From assembly GCA_038503035.1 (NCBI GenBank), contig JAVSML010024599.1:1-64000 (forward strand): DNA of 64,000 nt. The letters run 5' to 3'. The notes below the pieces were generated by a model. The model saw only the letters and a list, made by a program, of their open reading frames with translations. It was not told where the DNA came from and made no database searches. The position numbers and the translations under genes are program-made. Below are positions 22,216 through 34,200 of this stretch, piece after piece (position 1 is the first letter of the stretch; the number at the start of each line of letters is the position of its first letter). The DNA comes from Crocodylus rhombifer. Its lineage: Eukaryota; Chordata; Crocodylia; Crocodylidae.

Positions 22216-23235
22216 TTGAATGGCCTTGGTGTAAACAAATATTTCCTAATGAGAATTAGCTCAGGTTCCATAGGGTGTCTGTGACCGTTACATTTAATAC
22301 CTGAAAATAATGTGACAGTTTGAAATAGCCTTTTTTTTAATCCATTCCTTTTGCAGTTTCTTTTTTTAATGAGCTATGGTGCAATTATGACTGATAAAAA
22401 TATTACAGTCTTCTTAGTATCACACTGAGGTATGAATGAGATGAGAGCAACTAATTCATTCTATAACTCCATGCTGTGTTGATGATCTTTTCTTTAAACT
22501 ACAGTCATGCCTTCATTTCCAACTTTTACAGTGGGAAATTCTCTCTAGCTAATTAGTTGTTTTGACCTCCCAGAGCCTTTGACATTGTCCCAGTCATAAA
22601 AACAGACAGCTGTTGTCATTAGCTGGAGGCTTTTAGTGTTGGAAAAATCTGTGCCACGATAGATGAAGGTGACAAGGCAGGAAAAACTGTTAAAATGATT
22701 GAGCAGGCTCAGCTCCCTCAGGGAAAGCAAGGATTAGAAATCCAAAAGCTCCTGCACTTCTTGCTAGTACATGTGCTAAGATCAGAGATTCCTGGGTGGG
22801 TGAGTGTTTGGAAGGGGAGGGCATTGCCTCCAGATGACATTTTTTTCATCCACAAATCTCTCTCTCCCTCTCCCTCTCCCTCCCCCTCCCTCCCACACCC
22901 ACATCTTCCTTTTTGACATGTGATTGATACTCTGATTTCCTGAGACATATCCAAACTGCCCTTCCCTTCAGTCTTTCTTTTTCGTGAGCTCCTTTTTTCC
23001 TCTGTCACCGTATATGCATTTCCACAGAACCCTGTCTTGTCTCATTTTCCCCCTTATTTTGGACAGTTGCCTCTGTTTGAACTACCATTTTAAATGACTA
23101 AAGTTTCTCTCTCTACACCTAGTCCCCTCCAAGCCCTCTCTACTATCTCTGTCTTCTCTCATTATTCACAACTTTGTCATCACTCCCTAGCCAAGTCACT
23201 TAGCTTTTTTCTATTCCTTTCCCCCAAGGCTAAGT
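22216..23235. other. No gene; CT-rich simple repeat inside
   Basis: A (CTCTCCCTCTCC)-like pyrimidine run lies at 22856-22893 and creates an R/E-rich low-complexity frame on the minus strand (22718-23008). Nothing else is recognised. Confidence 0.5.
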
Positions 23236-23239
23236 ACAG

Positions 23240-23480
23240 ATGTTTCTGAGGACATTAAATTGGGTTCAAAATGACCACCTGATTTTAAACTTGGCTCATC
23301 CTGGTGCTGCCCTTACACTTGCAGACACAGTCTCAGTGACCAGCAATCAGTCTAAATCTGTGAGTACAGAAGTTCCATGTTCACAAACTGGTCTAAAATT
23401 GCATAACCTGGTTTAAGATAAGCCTAGATCTACGTAGTATGAAACTTATTTAATTTAGGTCAGATTGGTGCATGGAACTT
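23240..23480 (-). repeat. Interspersed repeat, antisense copy of the 36.4-kb family
   Basis: Contains 'acctggtttaagataagcct' (23407-23426), the reverse complement of 'aggtttatcttaaaccagtt' seen at 36457 and 37999, with 'gaagttccatgtt' and 'gattttaaacttggctca' at similar spacing. The family resembles old hAT-derived repeats built around GGTTTAAACCAGTTT-like words; the class is an inference. Confidence 0.5.
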
Positions 23481-24794
23481 TTGTACACTTTTCCTGAGCG
23501 GCCCCAGGGCTGGGAAAACTCAGCCACTGGCCCCAACCCCAGGACTGCCTCCGCATCCTGACATTCCCTAATGCCCCATAATGTCTATACTTAGCCCAAA
23601 TGCACAATCAGTCTTCAAATCCTGCTATTTCTTTCTCCACATGATCTTCAAGTTTCCCAATTTTCTTTGTGGCCTCGCAGGTAAAAACAGTTGCTCAGGC
23701 CCTCAGTTACTGTAGCCTTGTTCTCACTGTTGACCTGACACCCACATGACCTTATGTGTTGCTTTGACCTTGTTAAAAGTCCAACAAAACATGTCCTCCC
23801 TTGTCACCATGATTTGCTCACCATATAATTTGCCATTTATGTCCGCTCCATTATGCTGCTTGTCTGCATCTCCTACAGCCATTTTTATGTCTTCTTCTAC
23901 GCTCCGTCATATGTAGAATGTCCTTCCTGAGCTGATCCTTAAAGCCGCTTTTCTTTCTTTGCTCAAGGAAGCCTGGAAGAAAAGTAAGTTGACTGATTAA
24001 TGGCAAGTTGAAGGAAATTGGGACTAGTTTATATAACAGTTGTTTTTGGTTGCCTATGTAGTGCTTCTAACTTCAGCTATGTAACTACAGCTGACAATCT
24101 GCTACAATTAAACAAACAAAACCCCAGCCCAGACTGTATTGCTGTGGTAACACAATATCCTACTGCACTAAGATGTGTCCCCTTGCCAACTATGCAGTTC
24201 ACTTGCCTACTGTGCTCCTTTCTCGGCCATCAGTTTACCTTTTGGATGCAGGCTGTGAATTGCTTAAACTACAGTTAGGTTTGTACCACATTTTTCCTTT
24301 GGAAAGCACCTACAGCATCTGGAGATAAACAGCAGGTAAATTAGAAGTATTCTATATTAGTAATATTGTTGTCACTTAAGTGGATAAAATATTCTTTGGG
24401 AGCTCTGTTGTAATTGATGTGATGATATCACCTTGTTATAAAATGCTGCCAGATTTTGAAATGTAAAAATAAAACTGAAGCCTCAGAGCAGAGCAAGGGT
24501 AAAGGCTTGCATATTCATTGTGGGTCATTACAGTGTCAAATAACAAATCACTTCAAACAGATTTGGTATTCTTAGACTCTGACTTAATATGCTACCAAGA
24601 GTGAATGCCAAAGTTAATGAAGACTGTAGCTCTGGAAGCTGTGAAGTCTTCTCTTATTGTCTAAAAGCTTGAAAAATCACAGAGGCAAGGGTAAGGGAGG
24701 AGCACAGTGGTCAGGGAAGAAAGATTTCTCATGTATATATCAAAATGGGATGTGTATATTGTGGTTAGTGCTAGCCGAACAAAATCCTAGTCCT
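23481..24794. other. No gene recognised
   Basis: Mixed composition. An 86-codon plus frame at 24018-24278 has no domain that I recognise. The 5' limit of the CR1 at 24795 is a plain truncation. Confidence 0.5.
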
Positions 24795-25735
24795 TTTCAT
24801 TAGGGGTTCATGGGTTCATCAGTGGCAGGTCCTGTCAGACCAACCTGGTGGCCTTTTACGATCAGATCACCAGATCATTAGATGCAGGGGTAGCAGTGGA
24901 TATAGTCTTCCTGGACTTCCGGAAGGCTTTTGACACTGTCTCTCACCCTGTTCTCATTAAGAAACTGGGGGGCTGTGGTGTAGACACCCACACAGTCAAA
25001 TGGGTCACCAACTGGCTGGAGGGCCGCACCCAGAGGGTGGTAGTAGATGGGTCCTTCTCAACCTGGAAGGACGTGGGCAGTGGGGTTCCGCAGGGCTCGG
25101 TCCTCGGGCCCATACTGTTCAACATCTTCATCAGCGATTTGGACAAGGGGGTAAAAGCACCCTGTTCAAATTTGCTGATGACACTAAGATGTGGGGGGAA
25201 GTGGGAACAGTGGAAGGATGCAACAGGTTACAATCTGACCTAGACAGGTTACAAGGGTGGGCAGACGAGAAGAGGATGGGTTTCAACACAGACAAGTGCA
25301 AGGTGATGCACCTCGGGAGGAACAACCGGCACCATACCTACAGGTTGGGGAACTCCCCTCTTGTCAGCACGGAGGCGGAAAGGAATCTGGGAGTGATCAT
25401 TGACTCCAAGATGAACATGGGCCGGCAGTGTGGAGAGGCAGTCAGGAAGGCCAACCGCACCTTGGCATGCATCCACAGATGCATCTCGAGCAGGTCCAAG
25501 GAGATGATCCTTCCCCTCTATGCGGCATTGGTCAGGCCGCAGCTGGAGTACTGCATCCAGTTCTGGGCGCCACACTTCAAGGGGTGCAGGCTCCTACCCT
25601 GGAGGTGTTTAAGAGGAGGTTAGATGAACATCTAGCTGGGGTCATTTGACCCCAGTACTCTTTCCTGCCATGGCAGGGGGTCGGACTAGATGATCTGCTC
25701 AGGTCCCTTCCAACCCTACAAACTATGAAACTATT
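24795..25735 (+). pseudogene. CR1 LINE, RT fragment with internal deletion
   Basis: Same subfamily as 16942-18365. It starts inside RT and reads [20 protein letters not shown] (24912 on), [21 protein letters not shown] (about 25083) and, after a frameshift near 25155, an intact FADD box at 25171-25182, so this copy keeps the catalytic aspartates that the 17-kb copy has lost. At about 25580 it jumps from 'ggcgccacacttcaa' to 'caggctcctaccctggaggt', skipping about 330 bp present in the 17-kb copy. The 3' end 'ggtcggactagatgatctgc' and 'cccttccaaccctacaaact' is preserved. Too broken to make protein. Confidence 0.95.
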
Positions 25736-26896
25736 ACAAAGAGGAACTTTAATTCTTTCTAACATGTAAGTTATGCATAATATATATAGTAATTATCTGC
25801 AATGGCCTAGGCAGTGATATACAACTTATACAGAACTAAGGCTAAAAATGTACCTGAGTCTTAAAAATAAAATAATGCACCAGCTTGGAAAACTCACCTA
25901 CTGATAGGCCCATTTCTAGCATAATGACTCCTAAAGGTTGAGACCAGCATCTGTTGTTCATTGTTGCGCAGAGGGGAAATGCATGGTAGCTACAGACTAC
26001 TTGTTGTGGGTTTTGTTAGTGGGTTTTTTGTTTTTTTTGGGGGGGGGGGCGTTAAATCAATCCTAGGTAATGGGCAGCTCGTCCAGCCATTTCATTCACT
26101 TCTGGGTATGTAACAAACTAAAAATAGAATAATTGGTCTTGTGTTTGTGAATAGAACAATTGATGATAAAGTGATTCTGTATGAATGAAGTGTTGACGTC
26201 AGCTGTAAGTTAAAATGCTCTTGTGCTACTCCTTCTCTCTTACTAAAAGCCTGATCCTTGGAGGGAGGAGTATCTGCATTGTCTTCACCGGGGATCATGA
26301 ATGCTTTGCAGTTTTCAGATCTGGTGTTCTCAAGCAGGGCTTTCCACCCAAGGTTTTACTGGCTTCTGAACACACGGAAGAGTCTATGCCAACGAGCTTT
26401 TAAAATGTAGCTTTAGTAATAAGCTGTATGCGATTTATGAGAAAGTCATACCTCAGAATTTCTGTGGCATTCCTGCACTGGATAAAGATGAGAAGAAATG
26501 GTACTTCAGTCATGGCTGGAGTTTCACATATGTAGACTTCATTGTCATAGCAGCTGCAATTTAGAATACAGATAGAGGCAGCAATAAATATTGCCCCATT
26601 AAGCGAGCAGTATTTGTTTGTTGCATGATTTAGGTGCTCTCAAAAAAGAACGTTACCCCCCCCCACTGAGGCTGTTCACCTCTATGACCTACATCTGAGT
26701 AGCTAGCCAGGTAATCAAAGACTGCAGCATCGAGACAGTGTGAGACAAGAAACCTCCATCTGAAAAGGCTTGGGGAAACTTGTCCTTTACAATATTCTCT
26801 GTTAAAGGGAGGCTGTCAGCTCAAAACCTAGTCACTTTTTAAAAACTAAGTTAAAAGTTGATTCCAATAACCAATCTATCCCAACCCTCCTGCCAG
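25736..26896. other. No gene; T/G run inside
   Basis: A T-rich then G-rich run (26016-26050) is the only strong low-complexity feature. Short frames have no recognisable domains. Confidence 0.5.
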
Positions 26897-27066
26897 GTTT
26901 TTTTGTTTCATAGTTTCTAGGGTCAGAAGGGACCTGAGTAGATCATCTAGTCCAACCCCCTGCCATGGCAGGAAATAATATTGGGGTCAAACAACCCCAG
27001 CAAGATGTTCATCCAACCTCCTCTTAAAAACCCCCAGGGTAGGAGCCAGCACCACTTCTCTTGGAA
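26897..27066 (-). mobile_element. CR1 LINE 3' end, antisense, short
   Basis: On the plus strand it reads 'agggtcagaagggacctgag', 'atctagtccaaccccctgcc', 'ccagcaagatgttcatccaa' and 'cttctcttggaag'. It is the reverse complement of the same young-looking CR1 3' end seen at 25650-25735, truncated after about 170 bp. Confidence 0.92.
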
Positions 27067-27617
27067 GTTTTGTGCTTTTATAAACATTTTTTCTTGTTAG
27101 AGAAAAATACTGTCCTTTGTCTTGTTGCTGTATAAAAAATCCCCACCCCAACATGAAAGAGAAATGACTAGGAAAGTGGAGCATGTACAGAGAACTGTCT
27201 AATACAAAAGTTAAATATTGCAGACCTCCCCACACCTTCCTAATCTTTCGTTTTCAGAATTCACAAATGACTCAGACTTTCACGTGAAGAACCTGAGACT
27301 AAACATAAAAAACTTGATGCCAAAAAAAATTGTTTGAGAATGGTATAAGGAAGGGTTGGAACAGAAACTACAACATAACTTTTACAATCACGAGCACTAA
27401 GAATACACAATAAAAGCTTACATAGAAGAGCAGATTTACATTTGCAAGTTTCGGGGTCTGATCCTGGACCACTGGTTTTGTTACAGCGCTCTACAAAGTT
27501 GCTCACAAACTCTTATTTTGAGATGCATATAAAAATCACATACTGCTCCTTAAGTTGGTACTAACTAGCAAATAGGCTTTTGAACACTGTTATGGGTCTT
27601 CAGATTGGTCTTAAATA
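27067..27617. other. No gene recognised
   Basis: AT-rich sequence. Minus-strand frames of about 80 codons are present; one includes part of the CR1 end. Confidence 0.5.
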
Positions 27618-28057
27618 TCAACTCTTTCCTTTTGTGACTTCCCCAGTTCTTTTGCATTCAGTGCTTTCCTCTCTCATAGTTCGCAGCCTGAACCCTTTGC
27701 TGACAGCACTTGTGTAAATGGTCTCAAGCCAATTCTCCCTGTAATAGATGCACTGTTTTTCCTCAGTTTGTTTTCTATGGGCAAAGGAGTGGGCAGGACA
27801 AGTGACATCTTTGTCTTTAAAATACAGTCTGTCAATTAACAGTGATAGTTTGCTGTTTGTTGGATAGCAGTCAGGATTAAAATACGTCCCCCGGTAGAAT
27901 ACAGGAGCGTGCAAGTTTCCAGCATCGTCATGCTGGTATTTGTAGTACCATGTTTGTAGCACAGTGCAGGAGACATGCATACACAGTGCTCCCTGAGGTT
28001 CCTGCAGGTAGAATGGTACCTAATGATCTCTGTGGCAGAGCTGGTGCCATTGTGCAA
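27618..28057 (-). pseudogene. Unidentified coding-like remnant, Cys- and Tyr-rich
   Basis: A 120-codon minus-strand frame (27980-27618) is preceded, with one frameshift near 27980-27990, by a second frame reaching 28057. Joined by eye they look like one protein segment: an NGTS sequon and paired cysteines, then TWYYKYQHDDAGNL, YRGTYFNPDCYPTNSK, LIDRLYFKDKDVTC and CIYYRENWLETIYTS. The residue mix (spaced Cys, Trp, Tyr, few low-complexity runs) is unlike the chance frames around it. I do not recognise the family. It could be a degraded last exon, a retrocopy, or an unannotated exon with a sequencing or real frameshift. It is not inside any repeat I can see; a MIR begins about 70 bp to its right. 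Confidence 0.3.
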
Positions 28058-28126
28058 TCCAGCTTACTTTAAAATGTCAATTAGAGCAAACATTGTTGCT
28101 GTGGCAGCATATCCTCTAGGGAGAGC

Positions 28127-28288
28127 GAGTTTGGTCTAGCAGTTAAAACTGGACACTGGAAGGCAAGATTTCCCATTTCCACCTCTGCCACTGACTCTCA
28201 GCATAAAAGGGGGCAAGCCAGTCAGGTTTTTTCCTACCACAGTTTTCTCATCTTATCTGTAAAATGATTAACAGCTACCTCAGAGGCA
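28127..28288 (+). mobile_element. MIR SINE
   Basis: Matches MIR along its length: 'tctagcagttaaaactgga' in the tRNA-related part, 'cacctctgccactgactctc' (28180-28199), 'gggcaagccagtcagg', then 'cagttttctcatcttatctg' and 'taaaatgattaacagctacc'. The order and spacing are those of the MIR consensus, so this is a fairly complete old copy. Confidence 0.82.
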
Positions 28289-29180
28289 ATCTGAGTGCTA
28301 TTTCAAAACCATTTTGGATCTTTTAGCAAAAGGACATGAGTAATTGCACATCTTTAATTATGCAAAGTCAGGGGGACAGTGTTCTTTGCTGCTAATTGCT
28401 GGGGACCAGAGGTCTTCTGGAGACGCCCCAAAAAGTCACACCAGATTTCTTCCAGATCACCTTCATGACGAGTTTGTTTGTGGATTTGAGGCCCTTTTCC
28501 GCAGTGATAGCCAGGCAATAGATTCTTATCTTAATTTTAGCCAAAGGGAAAAATGTTTTTTCTTTTCAGTAGCTTTGCTTCTTATTTACGGTGCTGATTC
28601 AATTGCACAATTCACCTCTCATAAAGGTTGCCTCAGCATTTTTACCTAAAATAACTGTATGATCAAGTTCCATTTTAGAAATGGGTCTGAAGCAGCCGTT
28701 GAGTGAACATTGGCAAAAATATAGAAGTTCATTTCAAAACAAAGACAGGCTTTAATTTATTTTATTACTTGAAGGAAATGATTTCTTCCTTCACCCCAGT
28801 CAGTTATCCCCTCACCCTAATCATTTTTTCCATTTCCTGCCTGCCCGTTTTGGCCTTGCTGAAGCCATTTGTCTTTTCCACAAGTGCTGAAATGTTGCTG
28901 TTTGAGAAAGCAACCACCTTCCCTTTTTTTGGTGTCTGCCTAATTTGGCTATATGTTCTCTTTCCCTCCTTTTTATCTCCTTCTCTCCTATTGTCCTGGG
29001 CACTCTCCACCACTAAGCCTTTCCCCATGGGCTTCTAGCATCCGATTCTACTAGCATTCTCACTGCCAGCTCCACCAATTTCACATCAGCCCAATTAGGA
29101 GTTGGGATTGGCTTTCTCTGAAGCCCTAGTACTCAATTTTTCAGGCTGACAAAGAAGGTCTGTAGATGAATGCCACATTC
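28289..29180. other. No gene recognised
   Basis: Frames of 101 and 111 codons on the plus strand (28344-28649, 28703-29038) have no recognisable domain; the second is hydrophobic and pyrimidine-rich. No transposon signature until the foldback element. Confidence 0.5.
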
Positions 29181-29182
29181 AC

Positions 29183-30288
29183 TAGGGGTGCATGGATAGA
29201 TTTTTTTGGGCTGATACCGATACTGATTTTTAAGGAGGCATATCAGCTGATACCGATCTGATTTCCGATACACAGGCCGGCAGCTTGAAAAGCAGTGTCA
29301 GGTTGGTAAGTCTGTTGTAGTGGGGGGGGAGGGGGAAGAAAAGGGGTGTGGGTGAGCAGATGGAGGCCCTGCGGTGAGGGAGGGAGTGGGGCTGGGGCTG
29401 GGGCAGGCACTGCCCAGCCAGGACTGGGTAAGGCATGGTACAGAGCCATGGCTCATCTGGGGGGGAGGGGGACAGCTCTCACTGTTGCGTTCACCCCAGG
29501 AGGGCATGGTGAGCGTGTGCCCCTGGATCTGTGTGCGGGGTGGGGTGGGCTGCCGCTGTGGGCTGGGGCCAGGGCAATGCTGTTGTCTTTCTGGCAGGGG
29601 AGCTGGTCCTGGCTGCGCTCAGGGTGGGCAATGGCAGTGCTGGGAGGAGGGTATGGGGTGGGGGGGCTGCAGCCTCCTCAAATTTCGCCATAGCCCTCCC
29701 AGCCCCCTCTCCCAGTGCTGCTGCCCACCCCACCAAAAGCACAACCCGGACCAGCCCCTGCCTCAAGTGCAGCCTGGCCCAGCCCCCTGCCGGGAAGAGC
29801 CCAGTGCAGCCCTGGGTCCAGCCCACAGCGACAGCCTGCCCCACCCCGCCCTGGGGAGATCCAGGGGAACGCACCCCCGTTGCCTTCCCAGAGTGTGTGG
29901 AGCAGCGAGAGCCGCCCCTCCCTCCCCCCACCCGGATGAGCTGTGGCTCCGTCCCATGTCCCACCAGCTATGCAAGGCCTGCCCCAGCCTCTATCCTAGC
30001 CCCACTCCCTCCCTCACTGCAGGAGCCTCCATTTTTCTCCCCCCATGCTCTTTTCCCTACCCCACCCCTTTCCACCACAACAGAATTAGCAGCTGGATGC
30101 AGCTCTCCAAGCTGCTGGGCTGTGTTCCTCACCGCCAATGTGCTGCACTGTGGTTGCACGAATATACTGGGCATTTATTGGCAACATTATCATCCACATC
30201 AGGCAAAAAAAAGCAGATTTCCAATGCAGTCAGTTTTCTTTATATTGGTGTTGATCCAATTTCAGACTGATGTATCAGCGCACCTCTA
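29183..30288. mobile_element. 1.1-kb foldback DNA element, palindromic along its length
   Basis: Ends are TAGGGGTGC (29183-29191) and GCACCTCTA (30280-30288), an 8 of 9 inverted match typical of a hAT-type terminus. The arms pair across the element around a centre near 29693: for example GTGAGGGAGGGAGTGGGGCT (29374-29393) is the exact complement of 29998-30017, CCCCTGGATCT (29520-29530) pairs with 29857-29867, and GCTGTGGGCTGG (29555-29566) pairs with 29818-29829. The outer 100 bp on each side are AT-rich and more diverged; the inner arms are very GC-rich. The flanking 8-mers ACATTCAC and GCAGTCAT match at 5 positions, a weak duplication. The 298- and 252-codon plus frames here arise from the GC-rich palindrome and are not genes. 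Confidence 0.85.
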
Positions 30289-30494
30289 GCAGTCATTTGT
30301 AATGTCAAATATATTTCCCTTAAAAAAACAGGTAGCAGCACTGCAGTCTTGTCTCAGGCTATCGTACCCAAAAGTTCTGGCACATCCTTAGATATTTGCA
30401 TAGTGGTAAAAATATACCTGCTTATATTTAAAAATGTTACAGAACTAATGCTTATAATCACTTGTTCTGTATGCTTTGGCTGAAGAATTTTCAC

Positions 30495-30620
30495 AAAAGT
30501 CATAGAGAATCATAGAGAAATAGAGCTGAAAGGGACTTTCATGGGACAGCTAGTCCATCCCCCTGCCAGAGGCAGGGTCATCCCTATCCAAACCATCACA
30601 TACAAATCTATTGTTTAACC
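30495..30620 (-). mobile_element. CR1 LINE 3' end, antisense, old copy
   Basis: Reads 'agagctgaaagggactttca', 'ctagtccatccccctgcc', 'gaggcagggtcatccctatc', the reverse complement of a CR1 3' end. A doubled 'catagagaatcatagagaaa' marks the short terminal repeats. Confidence 0.8.
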
Positions 30621-30957
30621 TATTAGCAAAACTACGGTCAACTCTGACAAAGCTACAAAATGTAACATCCTAACCTGCCAAAGGGTAGAGCAATGAAGCT
30701 ACAGCAGCCAAGGTCCTGCTTGTGTAAAAGGTTGTTAATATACGCTCAAGAGATCCCAGATAGAAAGCCAAGCCCAGGTAGAGGGGCCATGCCCCCTGCT
30801 ACAGAGGAAGGCAAAATTCCCCTTTGATACAGAGGTGGATGAATGACAGACAGACAAGGAAGGAGTGTTTATCTTTCTGCATTTACTCCTCAAAATAGCA
30901 GCTACTGTAGGGATGGGTGTGATCAAAGAAGAAATTTAACACAATGGCTACCAAGCC
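30621..30957. other. No gene recognised
   Basis: Plain sequence between the CR1 end and the hAT element; possibly more degraded CR1 at its left edge. Confidence 0.45.
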
Positions 30958-31227
30958 CAGTGATTCTTAACTAGGGTGTTGGGGCCACAAGATCTGTTAA
31001 AGGTTGCCAGAAGGTAATGAGGAGATGCAGGCTCTTCCCTGCCTGGCCACTACCCCACCCACTACTGCCTGGCCCCTCTCCAAGGAGATTAGCACTACCA
31101 TCAATAAGTTAGTTTTTGAAATGGGGTGCCACTTAATTCCCACAAGTTATGGAGGGGTGCCTTGAGTATAATGTGTGCCTTAAGTCTGTTGAGGGATGCC
31201 TCAGGTATAAAAAGGTTGAGAACCATG
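30958..31227. mobile_element. Non-autonomous hAT element, 270 bp
   Basis: Left end CAGTGATTCTTAACTAGG and right end GGTTGAGAACCATG are an inverted pair of the 'CAGTGGTTCTCAACC' hAT type. The flanking 8-mers are ACCAAGCC (30950-30957) and ACCTAGAC (31228-31235), matching at 6 of 8. The interior carries no coding capacity. Confidence 0.72.
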
Positions 31228-31235
31228 ACCTAGAC

Positions 31236-34200
31236 CTAAGATGGCTACTGAGATAGTCCTTCATAAAATGTTTCTGAGTTGACGTTCCTTTTTTGTGGGG
31301 GGGGACACACTGTTGTATGTGGTAGTACCTTGGCAAACAGAAATGATCTACCTGATGAGTTTATTTCCATTTTTGTTATTCATTAGACAAAACTGCTTTC
31401 CCCCTGCTTGTTGAAATCTTGTTGAAGTATTCCATGATGCTGAGGAATAGGAAAATGTAGACATGTCTGTCTGCAAATTTTCTTTCTTCCATTGTTAGGT
31501 TAGCTCTCATGTTCTGCAGAAGACATTCATAGTGAAATCAGTTAAACCTGTTTTTCTCATTTAGTCAATTAGAAGGAAAGCTTTCAGCCTGCCAACTTTT
31601 TGGTCTCAAAGGAGTCATTGATGGGTTTCAGTTTAACCCCAAACCTGCAAGCAGACTCCAGAGCCCTAGTTGGACTTGTGGACATCATTACTTAAGAGGG
31701 AAATGTTTGGAAAAGCATTGGTTTGTCTTCTCCAAACTGTCTTAGATATATGCAGATTCCTATCTGGGGAAGATTTCGTGTTCAGCACACATGCAAGATG
31801 AGTTCCAGATGGACACCTTTTAAATAAATCACAATAAACAAAAAATAGTTCCCAGTTCAAGCTAGGGCAAGTAAAAGCAATATTTGTCACTTTTTCAAAT
31901 ATCATTTTTTTCTGTTACATTTGGGTTTAAATTAATGCAGGAACTTGGAAAATGTATCCTCCTCCTCTTCTTCCTCCTTTTTTAGAGTAGCATACTTGAT
32001 TCTTCACTTGTAACTTTATAGTCCTGTCATATCTTGTATCACATCACCACTGGTGTATACTGAACCATGACAAGGGGCAGAGCATGAACTATATAGACGG
32101 AAATTTAGGAGACAAACATATAAAAGTTAGTTGGCTGCTAGTGCGCTCCTAACCCAATCTGGCTAATAGGGACATTCAGCAAATACTACTGAAATATTTT
32201 AATTGCTACCCCCAAAGCACTTAGCAGGCAAGAGACCCTTGAACTGAGTACAATAGTAGAATAATGCATATACATTCTTGATTTAGAACTGCACTTCAAA
32301 GACAAAAATATTCTCCGGCACCCACGTGATGGGTCGGATAAGGGATGGTTACAGTTGATTATGGATCTGTGTCAATGAAAGTCCTGGAGTACATCTATAA
32401 AGAGCTCAGGGTAGGATTATTAACCTTATACAAGACCCAGTGGTAAAAGTAATTGTGTGGTGGTATTGACTGTTCGGTACAATAATAAGATTTGAGCGCT
32501 TTTTTTTTTTTTGCCCTACTGCTTTGTAGCTGTTAATTAAGAGCACAGGGCACTTTCTCTTATATGGTTGGTAACTTGTTTTACTAAAACTGTTAGCGTC
32601 TGCACAGCAAGTAAAGTGTGCATCTTCTCTTTATTTTGCATGGCAATGAATAAAACACCATTGGCATGAGTTGTAAATCAGTTCTGAATGGTAGTTAGCA
32701 CCCTGAAAAATCTTAGGGGAGTTACGTTAGCTTGGTGTATTAAGAATGCACCAGGTTAGACATTTTGTCACTTTGGGGAATATATTTATCAAGGAACGTA
32801 ATCTAAGCACAATATGTAGGGGGCAAAGAAACACAGTAATGGAGGAAGCCGTCAGAGCTGTTAACTTTTGTTATTTCGGAAAGGCAAGCTTATATTATGT
32901 TACAGAGTATAGAAATCTTCTGCTGTTTAAAATTGGATGTGAGGATGCTGTGCCGTTGCCAACAACATTTGCATGCCAGTAATATTTTTCCCCTCTATGT
33001 GTTATGTTTTATGGTTTGGTTCACTTGATCAGTGCTGCTGGCTGCTCACCAAATCCTACACTCCAGCCAAATGAAACATCCAAGATGAATCTGTGCCAAA
33101 TTTTGGCTAATGCAGTATTGGTTTGTTTGGTTTTTTTACAGTTACAATTTACAGAATTTAGCAGGAAGTCATTTACTGATATCCATTGCATCCCTTGGGT
33201 TGTATTTCATAGAAAAACAGAAACTTTAATCTTGGGCCTGAACCTTTGGCCCAGTTGAGATCCAGGTCGTCTTTTAGCCAAAAGAATTGCAACAGATAAC
33301 GCGTCCTTATTTCATGGTGAAGCTCCTGTCAAAGTCACTCCTTTGTCAGAGAGATGGATCAAAAGCATTTTACATATTTTACTTTGTTAAATGAAAACAC
33401 ATTCTCTGCAGAAGTAGAAACTGACCACTTATATTAATGTGTCAGGGACATGCTGGTCTGTTATTTATACCCTCAAATTTCAGAACTTGTTACTTATAGA
33501 TTAATTATTGCCATGGAGGACATTGCATACTCAGAGAGCTCTGATTAAAAAAAAATAGTATGTCCCAAAAATAACCAAATTGGAAGGGAAGGAAGGCCAC
33601 AAGAATAAACAAGCAGGGCCCACTTCACTGTTACCCTTCACCTTGCACAGTCATTTAGATGTGCCAAGCAATTGTAGAACATTAAGCTGTCAGAATATTA
33701 TTCTGTTACATATACTTTTTTGCTTATTTAAATGATCACTCAAGGAAGGAAGTGACTTTAAATCTGGCATAGCATATATGTTTCTGTGTGAAGAAAGTGA
33801 CAAGGAAAGCATATTAATTACATACAACATTTTTAAACACTACAGATTATGGATTTTTTTTCCTTTAAACACTCTCCAGGTTTAGGCATGGCGTTAGCTC
33901 TAGTCGTCTTTATTTAGCATGAATATTTGAACTGGTCTTCTAGTTCCTTGCATCTCTTCTTGGGAGGTTTTTTTCCTACTTTTGCTTTTGTATAAATGTT
34001 TTGCTCTAAGTGAAGAATGAAATAGCTGAAAAACTATCACTGGAGGTATTTAGTCAGCCCTAGTAAGGGAAATTATAGTTATTTGTCCTTCTATAAAACA
34101 GTGACTTCATGAAGAGATGGCAACAATCTTAGACCAAGCTCACAGATAGGTTGAGATCAAAATATTCAGAAGCAGCATTATATTCTGTCTTCCTATTTTT

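Noticed and set aside
22718..23008. 96-codon Arg/Glu/Lys-rich minus-strand frame
   Set aside because: It is produced by the CT-rich simple repeat at 22856-22893.
29374..30270. 298-codon plus-strand open frame (with a 252-codon frame and several minus frames)
   Set aside because: It spans both arms of a GC-rich palindromic transposon; stop codons are rare because of composition, and the predicted peptide is low-complexity Pro/Cys/Gly-rich.
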